The notes: generated from the sequence alone by a model not told the origin. Shown: positions 10,331-21,798, counted from the first letter of the stretch. The stretch: DNA of 64,000 bases from Linyphia triangularis (GCA_963978545.1 OZ021731.1:23208093-23272092), one strand, 5' to 3'. Translations and numbers: made by a program.

Positions 10331-13300
10331 AAATAGTTTTGGCTGTAGCCCTGGCTTAAGTTTTGGTCTTAACCAGAAAAAAAAGACGAAGAATCAGTAG
10401 AAGAAGAACAACAACAAAATTCCGGTGACTTCAGAGATTTTCCAAAGATTTTCTTACCATGTTCCCTTGTTCAATGTTAATAATTATATTGTTATTTTTC
10501 ATCTACTTACCCGGGGCAACATGATGGGAAAAAATCAGGGTTCTAGCTATAATAGAAGCTGAGCTGTGAGGAGTCGAAAACGGGCCTAAGCTTTGTCAAC
10601 ATAATATACACTTGCATGTTTGTCGCTTTGACATCGGACTTGGGGGCGGAACACTGCCGCGTTCCTAAATTTGGAAAAAAGAAAAAAAAGCATTTAAGAC
10701 TGTTGTTTTTACATTTTGAAGCTTTATAATAGTAGAATAAGGAACTATAATTGTAGCCATGCTAGTGGAGAATAAAATAGTGTCACAATTATCGTTTTTT
10801 GTACTACTGCCATAAGGCTTCAGCATGTAAAAATAAGTTTAAATCCCAAAATGCTTGCAAATTTTGAAACAAGAGTTTTTAAATGCCTTTTTTTTTTCCT
10901 TTTTTTTTCCCCCCCCCAATCATTTATTGCATGTGTTTTCAGGCACTTGGTTCTAATACATCTCATAGCGGAAATGTTCGGAACTTAATGTTTCCCATTT
11001 TTCAAAACTCTATTCACCTTTTTTCTATCAAATGTAATTTACAACATTCATTACTCTAAAACAAACAATTTTGAAACTAATGCCATTTGTTTACTTTATC
11101 CTCGGCATTGTCACTGTTTGAATGGCCTCCGTCGATAGTTCATTTGGACTTGGTTGGAGGAAATTTTAATGGTCCCATTTTTAGTTGCACTAAGGGACAA
11201 TGGCGAGTTTTTATCAATTCTTCCTTTGGAGGTGCAGATGCTTATAGGTAATCAAAGAAATGTTTTTATAGAATATTTCAAAATTGAATTATTTTTTTTC
11301 CTCGTTTGAGGTTAGTTGGTCTTTTGTTGTTGCACTGGCGATCTATTTAAAAAAGAGTTTTTGTTAAATTAGTTGAAAGTGATAAAAGGGTTTAAAATGT
11401 ATTGGAACATACTATAAAACTGTCGAAACGGATTCACATTAATTTCACAAGATTTCCCCAGAGTTTTCTTCAAGATGGGATCTACTCAATGACAAAGGGC
11501 TGCTTGGTACTTTTCAAATTAAATCGAAATTATTAACCTCTTCAGAGAAATCCTTAACCTCACAGTCGATGCTCCACTGTTAAATTTTACACAAATCTCA
11601 TCACATTGGGTGTAAAAATCATGTTAGAAAGGTTGAGACAGCGACCGAAACTAAATTTCTTTTTGACATCGGATTTGTTCGCATTTTTGTAGTAAAATGA
11701 ACTTTTCTAGGGTAAATTGTTGAACTTCAAATTGATTTCTTGATTTTTAATATTTTAACATATATAATAACTTCATTATTTAACAAGCTAGGTAAAAAAA
11801 AAAAAAATTGTGATACTTTTCTGCCTATTTGATTGTTTGGACTACTTTTCTAACTATTGTTATTTGAAAACCCATTCGTTTTCAAATTAAGAATAACTGA
11901 CAAATTTTGTTGACTAAATTATTTTACTAAACAATATTTTTTATATACTAGCTGTTTTACTTCTTTCTATGGTGTCAAAACTTGATAATTAAATGAGTTA
12001 GTATCTGTTCTTGCACTTAAGTTAAAATTTAAAAACACACGTTAAATAATCGTTATTAATTTTTTTTTTAAAAACTCTGAGTGTAAAAATGAAGAATTAT
12101 GCTTATTTTCAATGACTTCACCCTATATTTAATTTTCCGTTTTATTATTTTTACATACAACCAAAATCAATATACAAAGTTAAACGAAACCTCTACATAT
12201 CCACTATTTGAAAATTTTGTGTAAACCAATAATTAATAAAAAAAAAATAATTATGCATTGTTTTAATAGGAAAATTTTTCAAATTACAATTTTTATGCAA
12301 TGGTCTTTTTCGCTGGTGACTTTTTCCGTATAGATAAGAATAAAATTTTGCAAAAAGGCAGGTTTTGGATACTTGGAATTATATTGAATAGTTTGTTTCC
12401 AGTGTGCCCACTGTGGATGATATTTAAAATACCAAAAATTGAACAAATGTTTAAGTTCATTAAATGCGTTTCTTGTTAGATTTAATTCCGTTTCTTCCAT
12501 TTCAATTACCCATATTTATTTTTGGACTATTTATACAACTCTACAAATTAATATTAAAAAAAAATTAGAGTAAAATGAAATTTTGGAAATTTATATTTAA
12601 CTTAAAAAAATGATCATATATATATATATATATTTTTTTTTAAGATTAAAATTAATTGCATAATAAGTTGCCCTCATAAATAAGAGTGATATTTTATACA
12701 TATAAAGAAATTATAATCTCAAGATGTAGAATTATTATATTTTTATACAAGGTTCCATTGAAAGGCATTATTTTTTAAGAGGAACTGTCATCCTGTCCCT
12801 GTATCATACAGCAATAACTTTTTGTGAATAAAAATGTTTTTATATGGTTAATTACCAGTAATAAAACCATTGATTAAAGTTAAAAAATAAAATTACCTTA
12901 TCAAATGATATTTTCGTAAAATAACATTGCCTTGAAAAAAAAAAAGAAGAAAAAAAACCGGTTTAAAGTATTAACGAGAAAGAATACCCATTTAGTTAAC
13001 TTAATTTTTTTTCTTTGAAAAATGTTAATGCCTAGAAAAGCATACTTTGGCATATATTGCGGCGGTGAGTCAAAAGTTTTTGTTAAATATTTTGTTGCTT
13101 TGATAAGATTAATAATCCTATTGTTTAATTGCAAATGTAATTTTTTTACCATACTAACAAATTGAATATCGAAGTATGCTCAGAAAAAAATGTGTCGCAT
13201 TGTTGTAGTACATAATAAAATGTTTCTTTATCATGTTAATTGAAATTTAAAAAAAAAAAATAATAATAATAATAATATACAGTTGTTTTTTAATATATTA

Positions 13301-13763
13301 CAGGGTATCCATAATTAAAATTCAACTTTGAGAAAACTATAAAAACTATAGACACTTGTCAGAATGTCCTGAAATTTGACCTGTATATAACTCAAAGAAA
13401 GGACAAACGGGATGCACATTGCACAGGGAAAAAAAAAACTATTTCGAAGAATGTTTTTTTTTTATAGCATACCACTTTTCCCATATTCGTGTATACAATT
13501 CTATACTATTCTCAAATACATCTATTCAAACAGTTTATAATTATAAAATTATCATTTTGAATTAAAAAGTTTTGTAAATTCAAGGAACAATATTTCTTTT
13601 CATTAGCGTACTTATTTTTTACTCCTGATGCAAAACAAATTTTTTGAATCGTATTTTGAAAATTGATATCTAAATGCAATGTCAGGAAAGCAGAGAAGAC
13701 AAGAATATCCAATTCGTAGATAGTCTGTCTCTCAAAAATTTAATATCATTTAGCTGTTGTTAT
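10331..13763. other. intergenic DNA, no gene seen
   Basis: I see no gene here. A slightly G+C-richer patch lies at 10,500-10,680 and another at 11,100-11,230. A TA microsatellite lies at 12,615-12,632 and a TAA run at 13,259-13,276. The string ACTAGCTGTTTTAC at 11,948 resembles the opening of the mobile-element family at 33,088 and may mark another fragment. Bases 13,700-13,763 form the unique flank of the giant foldback element. Confidence 0.5.
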
Positions 13764-13771
13764 CACGGCTT
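13764..13771 (+). repeat. 8-bp target-site duplication, left copy
   Basis: CACGGCTT immediately precedes the left terminus TAGTGTTCC and is repeated exactly after the right terminus at 24,284-24,291. Eight base pairs is the duplication length of hAT-superfamily transposases. Confidence 0.9.
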
Positions 13772-13999
13772 TAGTGTTCCTTAAACATCGATAGACAATC
13801 GATACTATCGAAAAACAATCGATACTATTGTTTTCCAAAACAATCGAGTGAAAAAATCGATAGTATCGAAAACGCTCGATACTATCGATAGTATCGATAC
13901 TATCGATTGTTTTAAGCAAAGCAATACTATCGATTGTTTTAAGGAAAGTTGAAATATGATAACAAACTTGTGTGTCTATTTTTTTTTCTCGGAACACTA
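13772..13999. repeat. left outer block, itself bounded by inverted termini
   Basis: The block opens with TAGTGTTCC at 13,772 and closes with the inverse GGAACACTA at 13,991-13,999, like a mini-element. Between them are many ATCGATAGT-type motifs. The matching right block is 24,117-24,283 and is shorter because it has fewer motifs. The inner boundary has no copy of CACGGCTT, so the outer pair, not this block alone, appears to have been mobilised here. Confidence 0.75.
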
Positions 14000-14250
14000 T
14001 TATCGGACAATACCTGATTTATTCAAGTAAAAAATTTTGTTATCATGCTCTACATTACAGTAAGAAGCTTTTACAGAGGCTATGCCTTTTTTTATGTATA
14101 TAATATTGCTTGTACTACATAAAGCTATTACATGCAAAGTGTGCAATGCACATATACTAGTTCGATTGGTCACTGCTAGTACCGCATACAACATCGCTCT
14201 GAAACTCATGTGGAATGTATAAATATGCTAGCTGACCACCAAACACGTGG

Positions 14251-14765
14251 TCTGCCGAAATGCATTTGACCGAAATTGTAAGAAAAGCCCTACGGGGAAG
14301 TGCAATTATTAGGTACCTAAATATACCATCGAACATCACTCTGATATTCACAGAGGTTTAAGAGGATTATCAATCGAATAAGAATTAATTGGTCTGCCGA
14401 ACCGCATTTGGCCGGAAATGTCCGGTAGACAATTCCGAAAGTGCAGTTTTTAGGGAAATACGTCCTCGAACATGACTCAGAAACTCACATTGAATGAAGT
14501 GGATTACCTTTAGAATTATTTGGTCTGCAGAACCGCATTTGGCCGGACCTGTCTTACTCGATAGGTTATCCACTTCATTCTCTGTGAATTTCTGAGTCAT
14601 GTTCGATTACGTGTTTAGAAACCTAAAAAGTGCCCTTTCGGATTGATCATCCGGACAGGTCCGGGCCAAATACGGTTCGGCAGACCAAATGATTCTTACT
14701 GTAAGAATCATTTGGTCTGCCGAACCGCGTTTGGCCGAAACTGTCCGCAGCCGAATCCTAAAGTT
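14251..14765. repeat. about 135-bp units in direct and inverted order (left arm)
   Basis: A unit with the grammar GGTCTGCCGAACCGCATTTGG, then AAGTGCA-TTTTTAGG, then TCGAACATGACTCAGAAA and GAATGAAGTGGATTAC starts at about 14,251, 14,391 and 14,521. It then reverses: the sequence GGCAGACCAAATGATTCTTAC meets its inverse near 14,700. The right arm repeats the same series at about 23,420-23,880, and one more unit sits in the spacer at 21,311-21,450. Confidence 0.75.
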
Positions 14766-14771
14766 GATCTG

Positions 14772-15989
14772 ACCAAATATCGTATCGTATCGAATTGTAC
14801 TGTATCGCATCATACAGAATATCGTATCGTATCGAATATCGTATCGTATGGTGTGGAATATCGTATCGTATCGAATATCGTATCGTATGGAATACCGTAT
14901 CGTAAGGAATATCGTATCGTATGGAATACAGTATCGTATCGTATAAAATATCGTATCGTATGGAATATCGTATCTTATCCTATGGAATACCGTATCGTAT
15001 CGTATCATATAAAATATCGTATCGTATAAAATATCGTATCGTATGTAAGATCGTATCGTATCCTATAAAATATCGTATCGTATCGTATAAAATATCGTAT
15101 CGTATCGTATAAAATATCGTATCGTATAAAATATCGTATCGTATCGTATAAAATATCGTATCGTATCGTATAATATATCGTATAGTATCGTATAAAATAT
15201 CGTATCGTATCGTATAAAATATCGTATCGTATTGTTTCGTATCGTATAAAATATCGTATCGTATCGTTTCGTATCGTATAAAATATCGTATCGTATAAAA
15301 TATAGTATCGTATAAAATATCGTATCGTATCGTATAAAATATCTTATCGTATCGTATAAAATATCGTATCGTATAAAATATCGTATCGTATAAAATATCG
15401 TATCATATCGTTTCGTATCGTATAAAATATCGTATCGTATCGTTTCGTATCGTATTATATATCGTATCGTATCGTTTCGTATCGTATAAAATATTGTATC
15501 GTATCGTTTCGTATCATATAAAATATCGTATCGTATCGTATAAAATATCGTATCGTATTGTTTCGTATCGTATAAAATATCGTATCGTATAAAATATCGT
15601 ATAGTATCGTATCGTAAAAAATATCGTATTGTATCGTATAAAATATCGTATCGTATCTTATAAAATATCGTATTGTATCGTATAAAATATCGTATCGTAT
15701 CGTTTCGTATAGTATAAAATATCGTATCGTATCGTATAAAATATCGTATCGTATCGTAAAAATTTCGTATCGTATGAAATATCGTATCGTATGAAATATC
15801 GTATCGTATAAAATATCGTATTGTATAAAATATCGTATTGTATCGTATAAAATATCGTATCGTATCGTTTCGTATCGTATAAAATATCGTATCGTATCGT
15901 TTCGTATCGTATAAAATATCGTATCGTATCGTTTCGTATCGTATAAAATATCGTATCGTATCGTATAAAATATCGTATCATATCGTATC
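14772..15989 (+). repeat. TATCG satellite, left arm, first part
   Basis: An array of GTATC/TATCG pentamers interrupted by ATAAAATATC, giving repeating strings such as TATCGTATCGTATAAAATA. Occasional variants are GTTTCGTATC and GTATTG. Open frames of up to 133 codons in it are repeat artefacts. It continues at 19,929-20,068 beyond the copia insertion. Confidence 0.95.
15985..15989 (+). repeat. copia target-site repeat, left (GTATC)
   Basis: GTATC precedes the 5' LTR and is repeated right after the 3' LTR at 19,929-19,933. Five base pairs fits copia integration. Because the host satellite is itself made of GTATC, the match is weak independent evidence. Confidence 0.6.
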
Positions 15990-16239
15990 TATTGGAGATT
16001 TATTTAATATTATATTTATTATTGAATTATTATGTGTCGTACTCCATGTTATGCAAATTTCATGGTTAATTCTGTAACCGTAATGGTTGTAAAAGGTATA
16101 TATATACAGGATTGGATTGTGATGGTTCTGAGGCTTCATACTTGTAAACTTATCTTATTAAATTGATTTTGTTCATGATTATGGGCTGGCTGTGTTATTT
16201 GTGGCATCCTGAGTTTATTTTGGTGTGAAATGACCAATA
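15990..16239 (+). repeat. copia 5' LTR
   Basis: 250 bp, beginning TATTGG and ending CCAATA, a 6-bp terminal inverted repeat instead of the common TG...CA. Compared with the 3' LTR it has an A for T in CATGGTTAATTCTG and a C for G in TCTGAGGCTTCAT. It contains a TATA-like stretch at 16,097-16,106. Confidence 0.95.
16097..16106 (+). promoter_or_regulatory. TATA-like box in copia LTR
   Basis: TATATATATA follows AAAAGG within the LTR and recurs in the 3' LTR at 19,786-19,795. It is the most likely core promoter of the element; the transcription start is not determined. Confidence 0.5.
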
Positions 16240-16254
16240 GGGTTATGGGCCCAG
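16240..16254 (+). promoter_or_regulatory. primer-binding site for initiator Met-tRNA (half-tRNA type)
   Basis: GGGTTATGGGCCCAG directly follows the 5' LTR. It is complementary to the anticodon stem-loop of initiator Met-tRNA (CTGGGCCCATAACCC), the internal half-tRNA primer used by insect copia elements (known for the family). Confidence 0.9.
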
Positions 16255-16390
16255 GACAGGGTGCCCTGAATAGGATTCTCAGAGAAAGCCAGTAGAAAAG
16301 CCCAATGAGTTAATAGAAGTCAAAAGTATGTAGAAGTGTGTTGACGTGATAGTGTACTTCAAACTTATTTAAGATAAAAGCGTGCTGAAG

Positions 16391-17098
16391 ATGACTGAAC
16401 TATCTGAGTTAAGTTTTAATTTTCCGAAGCTAAATTCGACGAACTATGCTAGTTGGAAATGTGACGTTAAAGTGCTGCTAATAGACAGAGGTTCTTGGGA
16501 GTTTATTACGAACGAGGCGACGCCATGTCCGGATGAAGCATCAGACAGAGAAAGGCGAATGTACAACTGGAGAAAAGATCGAGCATATACAACAATATAT
16601 CAAGCAGTGGAACGGAAGTATCAATCCCTGATTTCAGCTACAACAGACGGAAAAGAAGCGTGGGAAATTCTGAAAAAGAATTTTGAACCGGTTTCAAGAG
16701 CACGTTTGGCTGGACTTGTTGACGAATTCTATGATCTGAGGTTCGAACCAGAGAACGAGACGATTGGGATCTTTATCAAAAGAGTCGCGGAGAAAGCACA
16801 ACAGACAAAAGAATCTGGATTTGCAATACCCGAGTTGTTACAGTGTTTCCAGTTAATCAGAAGGCTTCCGGCTGAATACGACAATATAGTTCAAGTGTTA
16901 TATCGACTTGATGAAGACAACTTTAGGATGGAAAATGTGGAAGATAGTCTTATAAATGAATCTGGCTGCATATTACAGAAGAAGAAAGACAGTGAAGTTG
17001 AGGGGATAGCGGATGCGTTCATTGCAAAAGGGCCGAAAACGACAAAGCCTAATCATCCTCAAAGAGCTACAGAACGAAGAATTGTGGGGCCGTGCTGA
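16391..17098 (+). CDS. copia Gag (nucleocapsid precursor) lacking zinc knuckle
   Basis: Capsid protein of the retrotransposon, expected to form the cytoplasmic virus-like particle. The 235-residue product begins MTELSELSFNFPKL; I chose the ATG at 16,391, since the frame's earlier codon at 16,382 is GTG. The motif LNSTNYASWK near residues 15-25 is the signature of the copia-type Gag N-terminus. The C-terminal CCHC RNA-binding knuckle seen in autonomous relatives is absent. The frame ends at TGA 17,096-17,098, and pol continues in the +1 frame, overlapping it. I infer a small deletion between gag and protease that removed the knuckle and shifted the frame; programmed frameshifting or splicing is the alternative. 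Confidence 0.85.
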   Translation: MTELSELSFNFPKLNSTNYASWKCDVKVLLIDRGSWEFITNEATPCPDEASDRERRMYNWRKDRAYTTIYQAVERKYQSLISATTDGKEAWEILKKNFEPVSRARLAGLVDEFYDLRFEPENETIGIFIKRVAEKAQQTKESGFAIPELLQCFQLIRRLPAEYDNIVQVLYRLDEDNFRMENVEDSLINESGCILQKKKDSEVEGIADAFIAKGPKTTKPNHPQRATERRIVGPC

Positions 17099-19589
17099 TT
17101 TGGATCCACATGTAGTTATTCAGGATAAGAATCTAGAAATGAGCGAGTGGCTCATAGATTCAGCGGCAACTTCCCATTTTTGTAACAAAAAGGAGTATTT
17201 CGAGGATTTCAAAAGTCTAGTATCGACAACAGCTTTTGTAGGAGACAAGAACACAAATCTAAAGATTGAAGGTACAGGTACTGTAAAGTTAGTTTTTACA
17301 GATGCTAATCGTAAGATAAATTTGATTCTGAGAAATGTATTGTACGCACCTAACATACGCCGTAACTTAATAAGTGGTGCATGCATTGATATAGCAAAGC
17401 ATACAGTGTTTTGGGGAAATGATAAAATGATTGTATATAATGAATTGAACGAGTATTTTTATTCTGTACGTAGGAAGGGTAGATTGTATATTTTATATGC
17501 TTATTGCAATAGTAAAAGGTCTGAATGTAATTTTACTTATAGTACAAACATTGAAATAGTTCATAAGCGTTTTGGTCATGTCAATATTCCTTTATTAAGG
17601 CAGATGAGTCGAAATAATGTGGTCTATGGTTTGGAAAAGTTAGTTGGTAAATTAGACTCGTGTGATACATGTAAAATAGCGAAATCAACTAGGTCATCAT
17701 TAAAATTAAATTACGAACGAAGAACTAGTAATATTCTGGATAGAATACATATGGATTTATGGGGACCTGCATCAACAAAAACTTTAGGAGGGAAAAGGTA
17801 TTTTTTGTCCATAATTGATGAGTTCTCAAGGAAAGTAGAAGTATATACGGTCAAGGAGAAAACGGAGGTTTTTGTTTGTTTCAAAAACTACTTGGCGATA
17901 TCCGAAAGACAACATAATACTAAATTAAAGTGCGTGAGAACAGACAATGGTTTAGAATTTTGTCATAAAGAATTCGAAACTTATTTGTGTGAGTTGGGGA
18001 TCAGAATTGAAAGATCATCCGTAGCAACACCAGAGCAGATGGGAATTTGCGAAAAATTTAATAGAACTTATATGGACGGGGTCAGATCTATGCTTTTTGA
18101 TAGCGGATTAAAGCCACAATTTTGGGGAGAAGCGTTATACGCGTTTACATACATAAGAAACCGCTGTGAACATAAGTTGTTAAACGGAAAAACTCCAATT
18201 GAACTTTGGACTGGTCGCAAGCCGTCAGTAAGGCATTTTAGAATATTCGGATCATTGGCATTTGTCCATATACCGAAAGTTAACAGAAATAAGTTGCAAC
18301 CAAGGGCAAAGATAGGTATCTTAATTGGCTATGCAAGTCAAACCAAGGGGTATAGGATTTATCTACCAAAAGAAAGGAAAATTGTAGAAACGATACACGT
18401 GAAAATAGACGAAGGTAAGAGAGCTGTTGATGTTTTATTTGGTAAAGATAGAGCATGTGAATACGTAAAAATTAGAAGTCTTGATAGTGAACATTTTAGC
18501 GAAGATGAACAGGAAAATGAGAATACCATTTCAGTCTCAAAGGTTAATAAAACTCAAGTAGAGGAGTTGGATGGTAAGAAAGAGATGCGTCCTGAGAAAG
18601 CAGATAAACAAAAACTGGATGTTAAATCATGGAGACGAGAGGAAAAGATGAATACATTAGGCAATAGGGTCTATGTGTATTATTTTACACCTGATAATGC
18701 AAGACTAAGATCACAAAATGACGTTCAAAAATATTGCGAAATGCATGACATTGTGTATGATTCGAGTGTGTGTTCTTTTAAACCAGAATCTACTGTTCAA
18801 GCTCAGTCTGAAATTGTGAATATCAATAATGAAAATCGAGAAACTAATTCAGAAGAACAAAGTAATGAGTCTATATATTTTGAAAACTGCATAGAAGACA
18901 TATTTCAAGATGAAATTTATAACGTGGAATTACCAAAGAGCTTTGCAGATACACAGAAGAGTGAAGATAAGATCGAGTGGGATTCTGCTATGTTGGATGA
19001 AATTCAAACAATGAAAGACAGACAAGTTTGGAAGTTAGTTAACCCGCCGTCAAATGCAAAGATTGTAGGATGTAGGTGGGTGTACACGGTTAAATGCGAT
19101 GATAACAATAAAGTACAACGGTTCAAAGCGAGACTTTGTGCACAAGATTTCAAACAGGGAAAAGGACGTCATATTTTTGAATACACTGATATTTTTTCAC
19201 CTGTGATAAATTTTTCTGTACTAAAATTTCTTTTTATACTTTTAGTGTGTTTGTTAGGTTGGAATCATTTTCAGCTTGATGTCAAGTCTGCATATTTGTA
19301 CAGCAAATTGGACACGATAGTGTATATGAGACAACCACCTGGTTTTGTAGAAAGTGGTAATGAACAAAAGGTCTGTAAACTAGAAAAAGCCATTTATGGA
19401 CTTAGAGTATCTTCAAGGCAATGGGCAACAGAGTTTGATTCGATAGTTAAGAAACTTGGATTTGAAAGTTTGTGTTGGGTTAATTGTGTTTATAAGTACA
19501 ATAATGTTTTATTAGCTGTATATGTTGATGATCTAATTTTATTTGTGAAAGAGAAGTTGAAAAATTGTTTGCATTTTATATTTAATTAA
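17013..19589 (+). pseudogene. copia Pol: protease, integrase, truncated reverse transcriptase
   Basis: An open frame of 858 codons. Visible in order: aspartic protease active site DSAATSH (D49), the pre-integrase zinc motif (H184, H189, C217, C220), and the integrase core with D248 (MDLWGP), D311 (RTDNGLEF) and E347. Reverse transcriptase follows from about residue 650, with LDVKSAY and the catalytic YVDD at 837-840. The frame ends 18 residues after YVDD, so the RT thumb and all of RNase H are missing; only about 90 bp separate the stop from the 3' LTR. The first ATG at 17,013 lies inside gag; the real protein was presumably made as a Gag-Pol fusion. The integrase reads QMGICEKFNRT where relatives have a QNG-type motif. 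It is probably inactive as a polymerase. Confidence 0.9.
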
Positions 19590-19678
19590 ATGTATTGATG
19601 TTTTCTTTTAAGGTAAAGCTTTACGGAGATTATGTAAAGAAGGATTAGAATTTGCTCATGGAGTCCGATGGGGCCGAA

Positions 19679-19928
19679 TATTGGAGATTTATTTAATATT
19701 ATATTTATTATTGAATTATTATGTGTCGTACTCCATGTTATGCAAATTTCATGGTTATTTCTGTAACCGTAATGGTTGTAAAAGGTATATATATACAGGA
19801 TTGGATTGTGATGGTTCTGAGGGTTCATACTTGTAAACTTATCTTATTAAATTGATTTTGTTCATGATTATGGGCTGGCTGTGTTATTTGTGGCATCCTG
19901 AGTTTATTTTGGTGTGAAATGACCAATA
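19679..19928 (+). repeat. copia 3' LTR
   Basis: 250 bp, again TATTGG...CCAATA, two substitutions from the 5' LTR. The preceding bases (ATGGGGCCGAA) are only a weak polypurine tract. Confidence 0.95.
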
Positions 19929-20068
19929 GTATCGTTTCGTATCGTATCGTTTCGTATTGTATAAAATATTGTATCGTATCGTTTCGTATTATATAAAATA
20001 TCGTATCGTATCGTATAAAATATCGTATCGTATGAAATATCGTATCGTATCGTATCGTATGGAATATC
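19929..20068 (+). repeat. TATCG satellite, left arm, second part
   Basis: Continuation of the array interrupted by the copia element; begins with the duplicated GTATC and ends at GGAATATCGAATC, where the inner palindrome starts. Confidence 0.9.
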
Positions 20069-21310
20069 GAATCTAATTGCAGTACATATATCTGCAATAC
20101 GTATTTGCCACATTGGAAATGTCTATTTGCAATACTCAAATGCAATACCTAACTACAATACGCATCTTCAATATATATTTGCAATACATTTATATTCGCT
20201 AGATATTCATAAAATACATATACATGCAATACTGATTGGTGTGCGTTGATTAACTGTAAAACACCTGCAACACCTGCGCACTATTCCTATTTGTAATTCC
20301 TACGTGCTATGCCTATATTTTAAATACACACGTGCAATACATGCACGCAAGGAATACATGCAACTTATATGTACTTTATATAAGCTATTCTTTATATCGC
20401 AATGGACCTTATAACGAGCGAAGCGAGCATTGTTCACTATACATGAAAAGTTAGGAGTTTTTACAAAAACGTGTCACAGCAACGCGGGGCCACACAGCTA
20501 GTACATATAATACTCAAAAAGGTTTTAAAAATAAACGACCTCCTCAATAGATTTAATTAAATATCGACAATCAATGGTATTGCATTGCACAAAACCATCG
20601 ATACTATCGCCCAATATAAAACAATCGATACTATCGATTGTTTCGATACTATCGATTGTTTCGATACTATCGATTGTTTCGATACTATCGATTGTTTCGA
20701 TACTATCGACTGTTTCGATACTATCGATTGTTTTATGATGGGCGATAGTATCGATTGTTTTGTATAATGCAATACTATCGATTGCCGTCATTTAATTAAA
20801 ATCTATTGAGGGGTCCGATAATTTTTGAAATCTTTTTTGTGGATTTGTAAGTACCAGCTATCTGGCCCAGCGTTGCTGTGGCCCGTCATTGTGAAAAGAT
20901 AAGCTTTAAAGTTTTGTGAACGAGGCTCCTCTTGCTTGTTATACAGTCCACTGCGAAATAAAAATTGCATAAATGAAATATAATTATGTTGCATGTATGC
21001 CTTGCTAGCATGTTTTTCTCATGTGCATTTTACACAGGTAGCGTAAATAAGTATCGCATGTAAGTAATGCAAATAAATATTAAACATGTGTAATACATAT
21101 AGGAATTGCACTTAGGTAATAACAGCAAGCCAATTAGACATAACTTTGGTATTGCAAATCAGTATTGCATGTATATGTATTGTATGAATGTATAGTGAAT
21201 ATATGTGTATTGCAAACAGATATTGCAGATGCGAATTGTAGTTAGATCTTGCATTTGAGTATTGCAAATATGTATTGCAGATATATGTATTGCAATTTTT
21301 AGGTACCTAA
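20069..21310. repeat. second-level palindrome in left arm
   Basis: Within the left arm, 20,069-20,560 and 20,796-21,310 are diverged inverted copies of each other. Both are dense in TGCAATAC and related 8-mers, both carry a GCAATGGACC / GCAGTGGACT motif and both hold a CACAGCAACGC...GGCCA segment. The centre is an 18-bp repeat block (20,565-20,788). So each arm of the giant palindrome is itself a palindrome. Confidence 0.75.
20565..20788. repeat. 18-bp ATCGATACT repeat block, left arm
   Basis: Six tandem units of 18 bp (TTTCGATACTATCGATTG), flanked by inverted CGATACTATCGCCC motifs and then by inverted ATTTAATTAAA. The matching right block (22,306-22,548) carries one additional unit, which explains its longer length. 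Confidence 0.9.
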
Positions 21311-21798
21311 GTACGCCATCGAACATCACTCTAAAATTCATAGGGAATGAAGTGGTTTACCTATCGAATAAGAATCACTTGATCTGCCGAACCGCATGTG
21401 GCCGAAACTGCCGGCAGATCAATTCGAAAGTGTAATTTTTAGGTGAAAAAATATCATGTTGAATCGAATATTGTATTGAATATAATATCCTATCGAAAAC
21501 TGCCATGCAATTTCTATTCGCAGTATTGCAATACGCACGTGTTGTACCTACTACCTACGTACTTTTCAGATTTGTAATTCCTAAGTATTATGTTTATGCG
21601 CAATACACATGTTCAATACACATGTTCAAAACCCATGTCTTATACAAACAATAGCACTAAGGTATTCGGTGTATGTTTTAATCCTTTCTCTAGAGCTGTA
21701 ACTATATTTTATTTGCATTCGATATATATGTGTGTTATACCTATATACAATACGCAAAAAGAAGAATGCGAATGATGGCTATATCTAGTATTCTCTAT
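21311..21798. other. central spacer of the giant palindrome
   Basis: The arms meet this spacer at two copies of TTAGGTACCTAA (21,299-21,310 and 21,799-21,810). Its first ~140 bp is a further copy of the CATCGAACATCAC / GATCTGCCGAACCGC unit. The rest shows no ORF of note and no similarity I recognise. If the element once carried a gene, this is where its last trace would be expected. Confidence 0.7.

Larger units (their letters stand above)
15990..19928 (+). mobile_element. Ty1/copia LTR retrotransposon, internally deleted
   Basis: A 3,939-bp element with two 250-bp LTRs, a primer site matching initiator Met-tRNA, a gag ORF and a pol ORF containing protease, integrase and part of reverse transcriptase. 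It is shorter than the roughly 5-kb typical of the family because pol stops soon after the YVDD motif, so RNase H is missing, and no CCHC zinc knuckle is present in either frame. The two LTRs differ at only two positions, so the insertion is young, although the element cannot replicate alone. It lies in the satellite of the giant foldback's left arm. Confidence 0.95.

Noticed and set aside
14607..15981. Open frames of up to 133 codons on both strands in the TATCG region
   Set aside because: They are produced by the pentamer satellite, whose units avoid stops in some frames; the translations are pure IRYDT/SYRIV-type repeats.
19640..19678. Polypurine tract before the copia 3' LTR
   Set aside because: The bases before TATTGG are interrupted by pyrimidines (GATGGGGCCGAA), so I do not annotate a definite tract.
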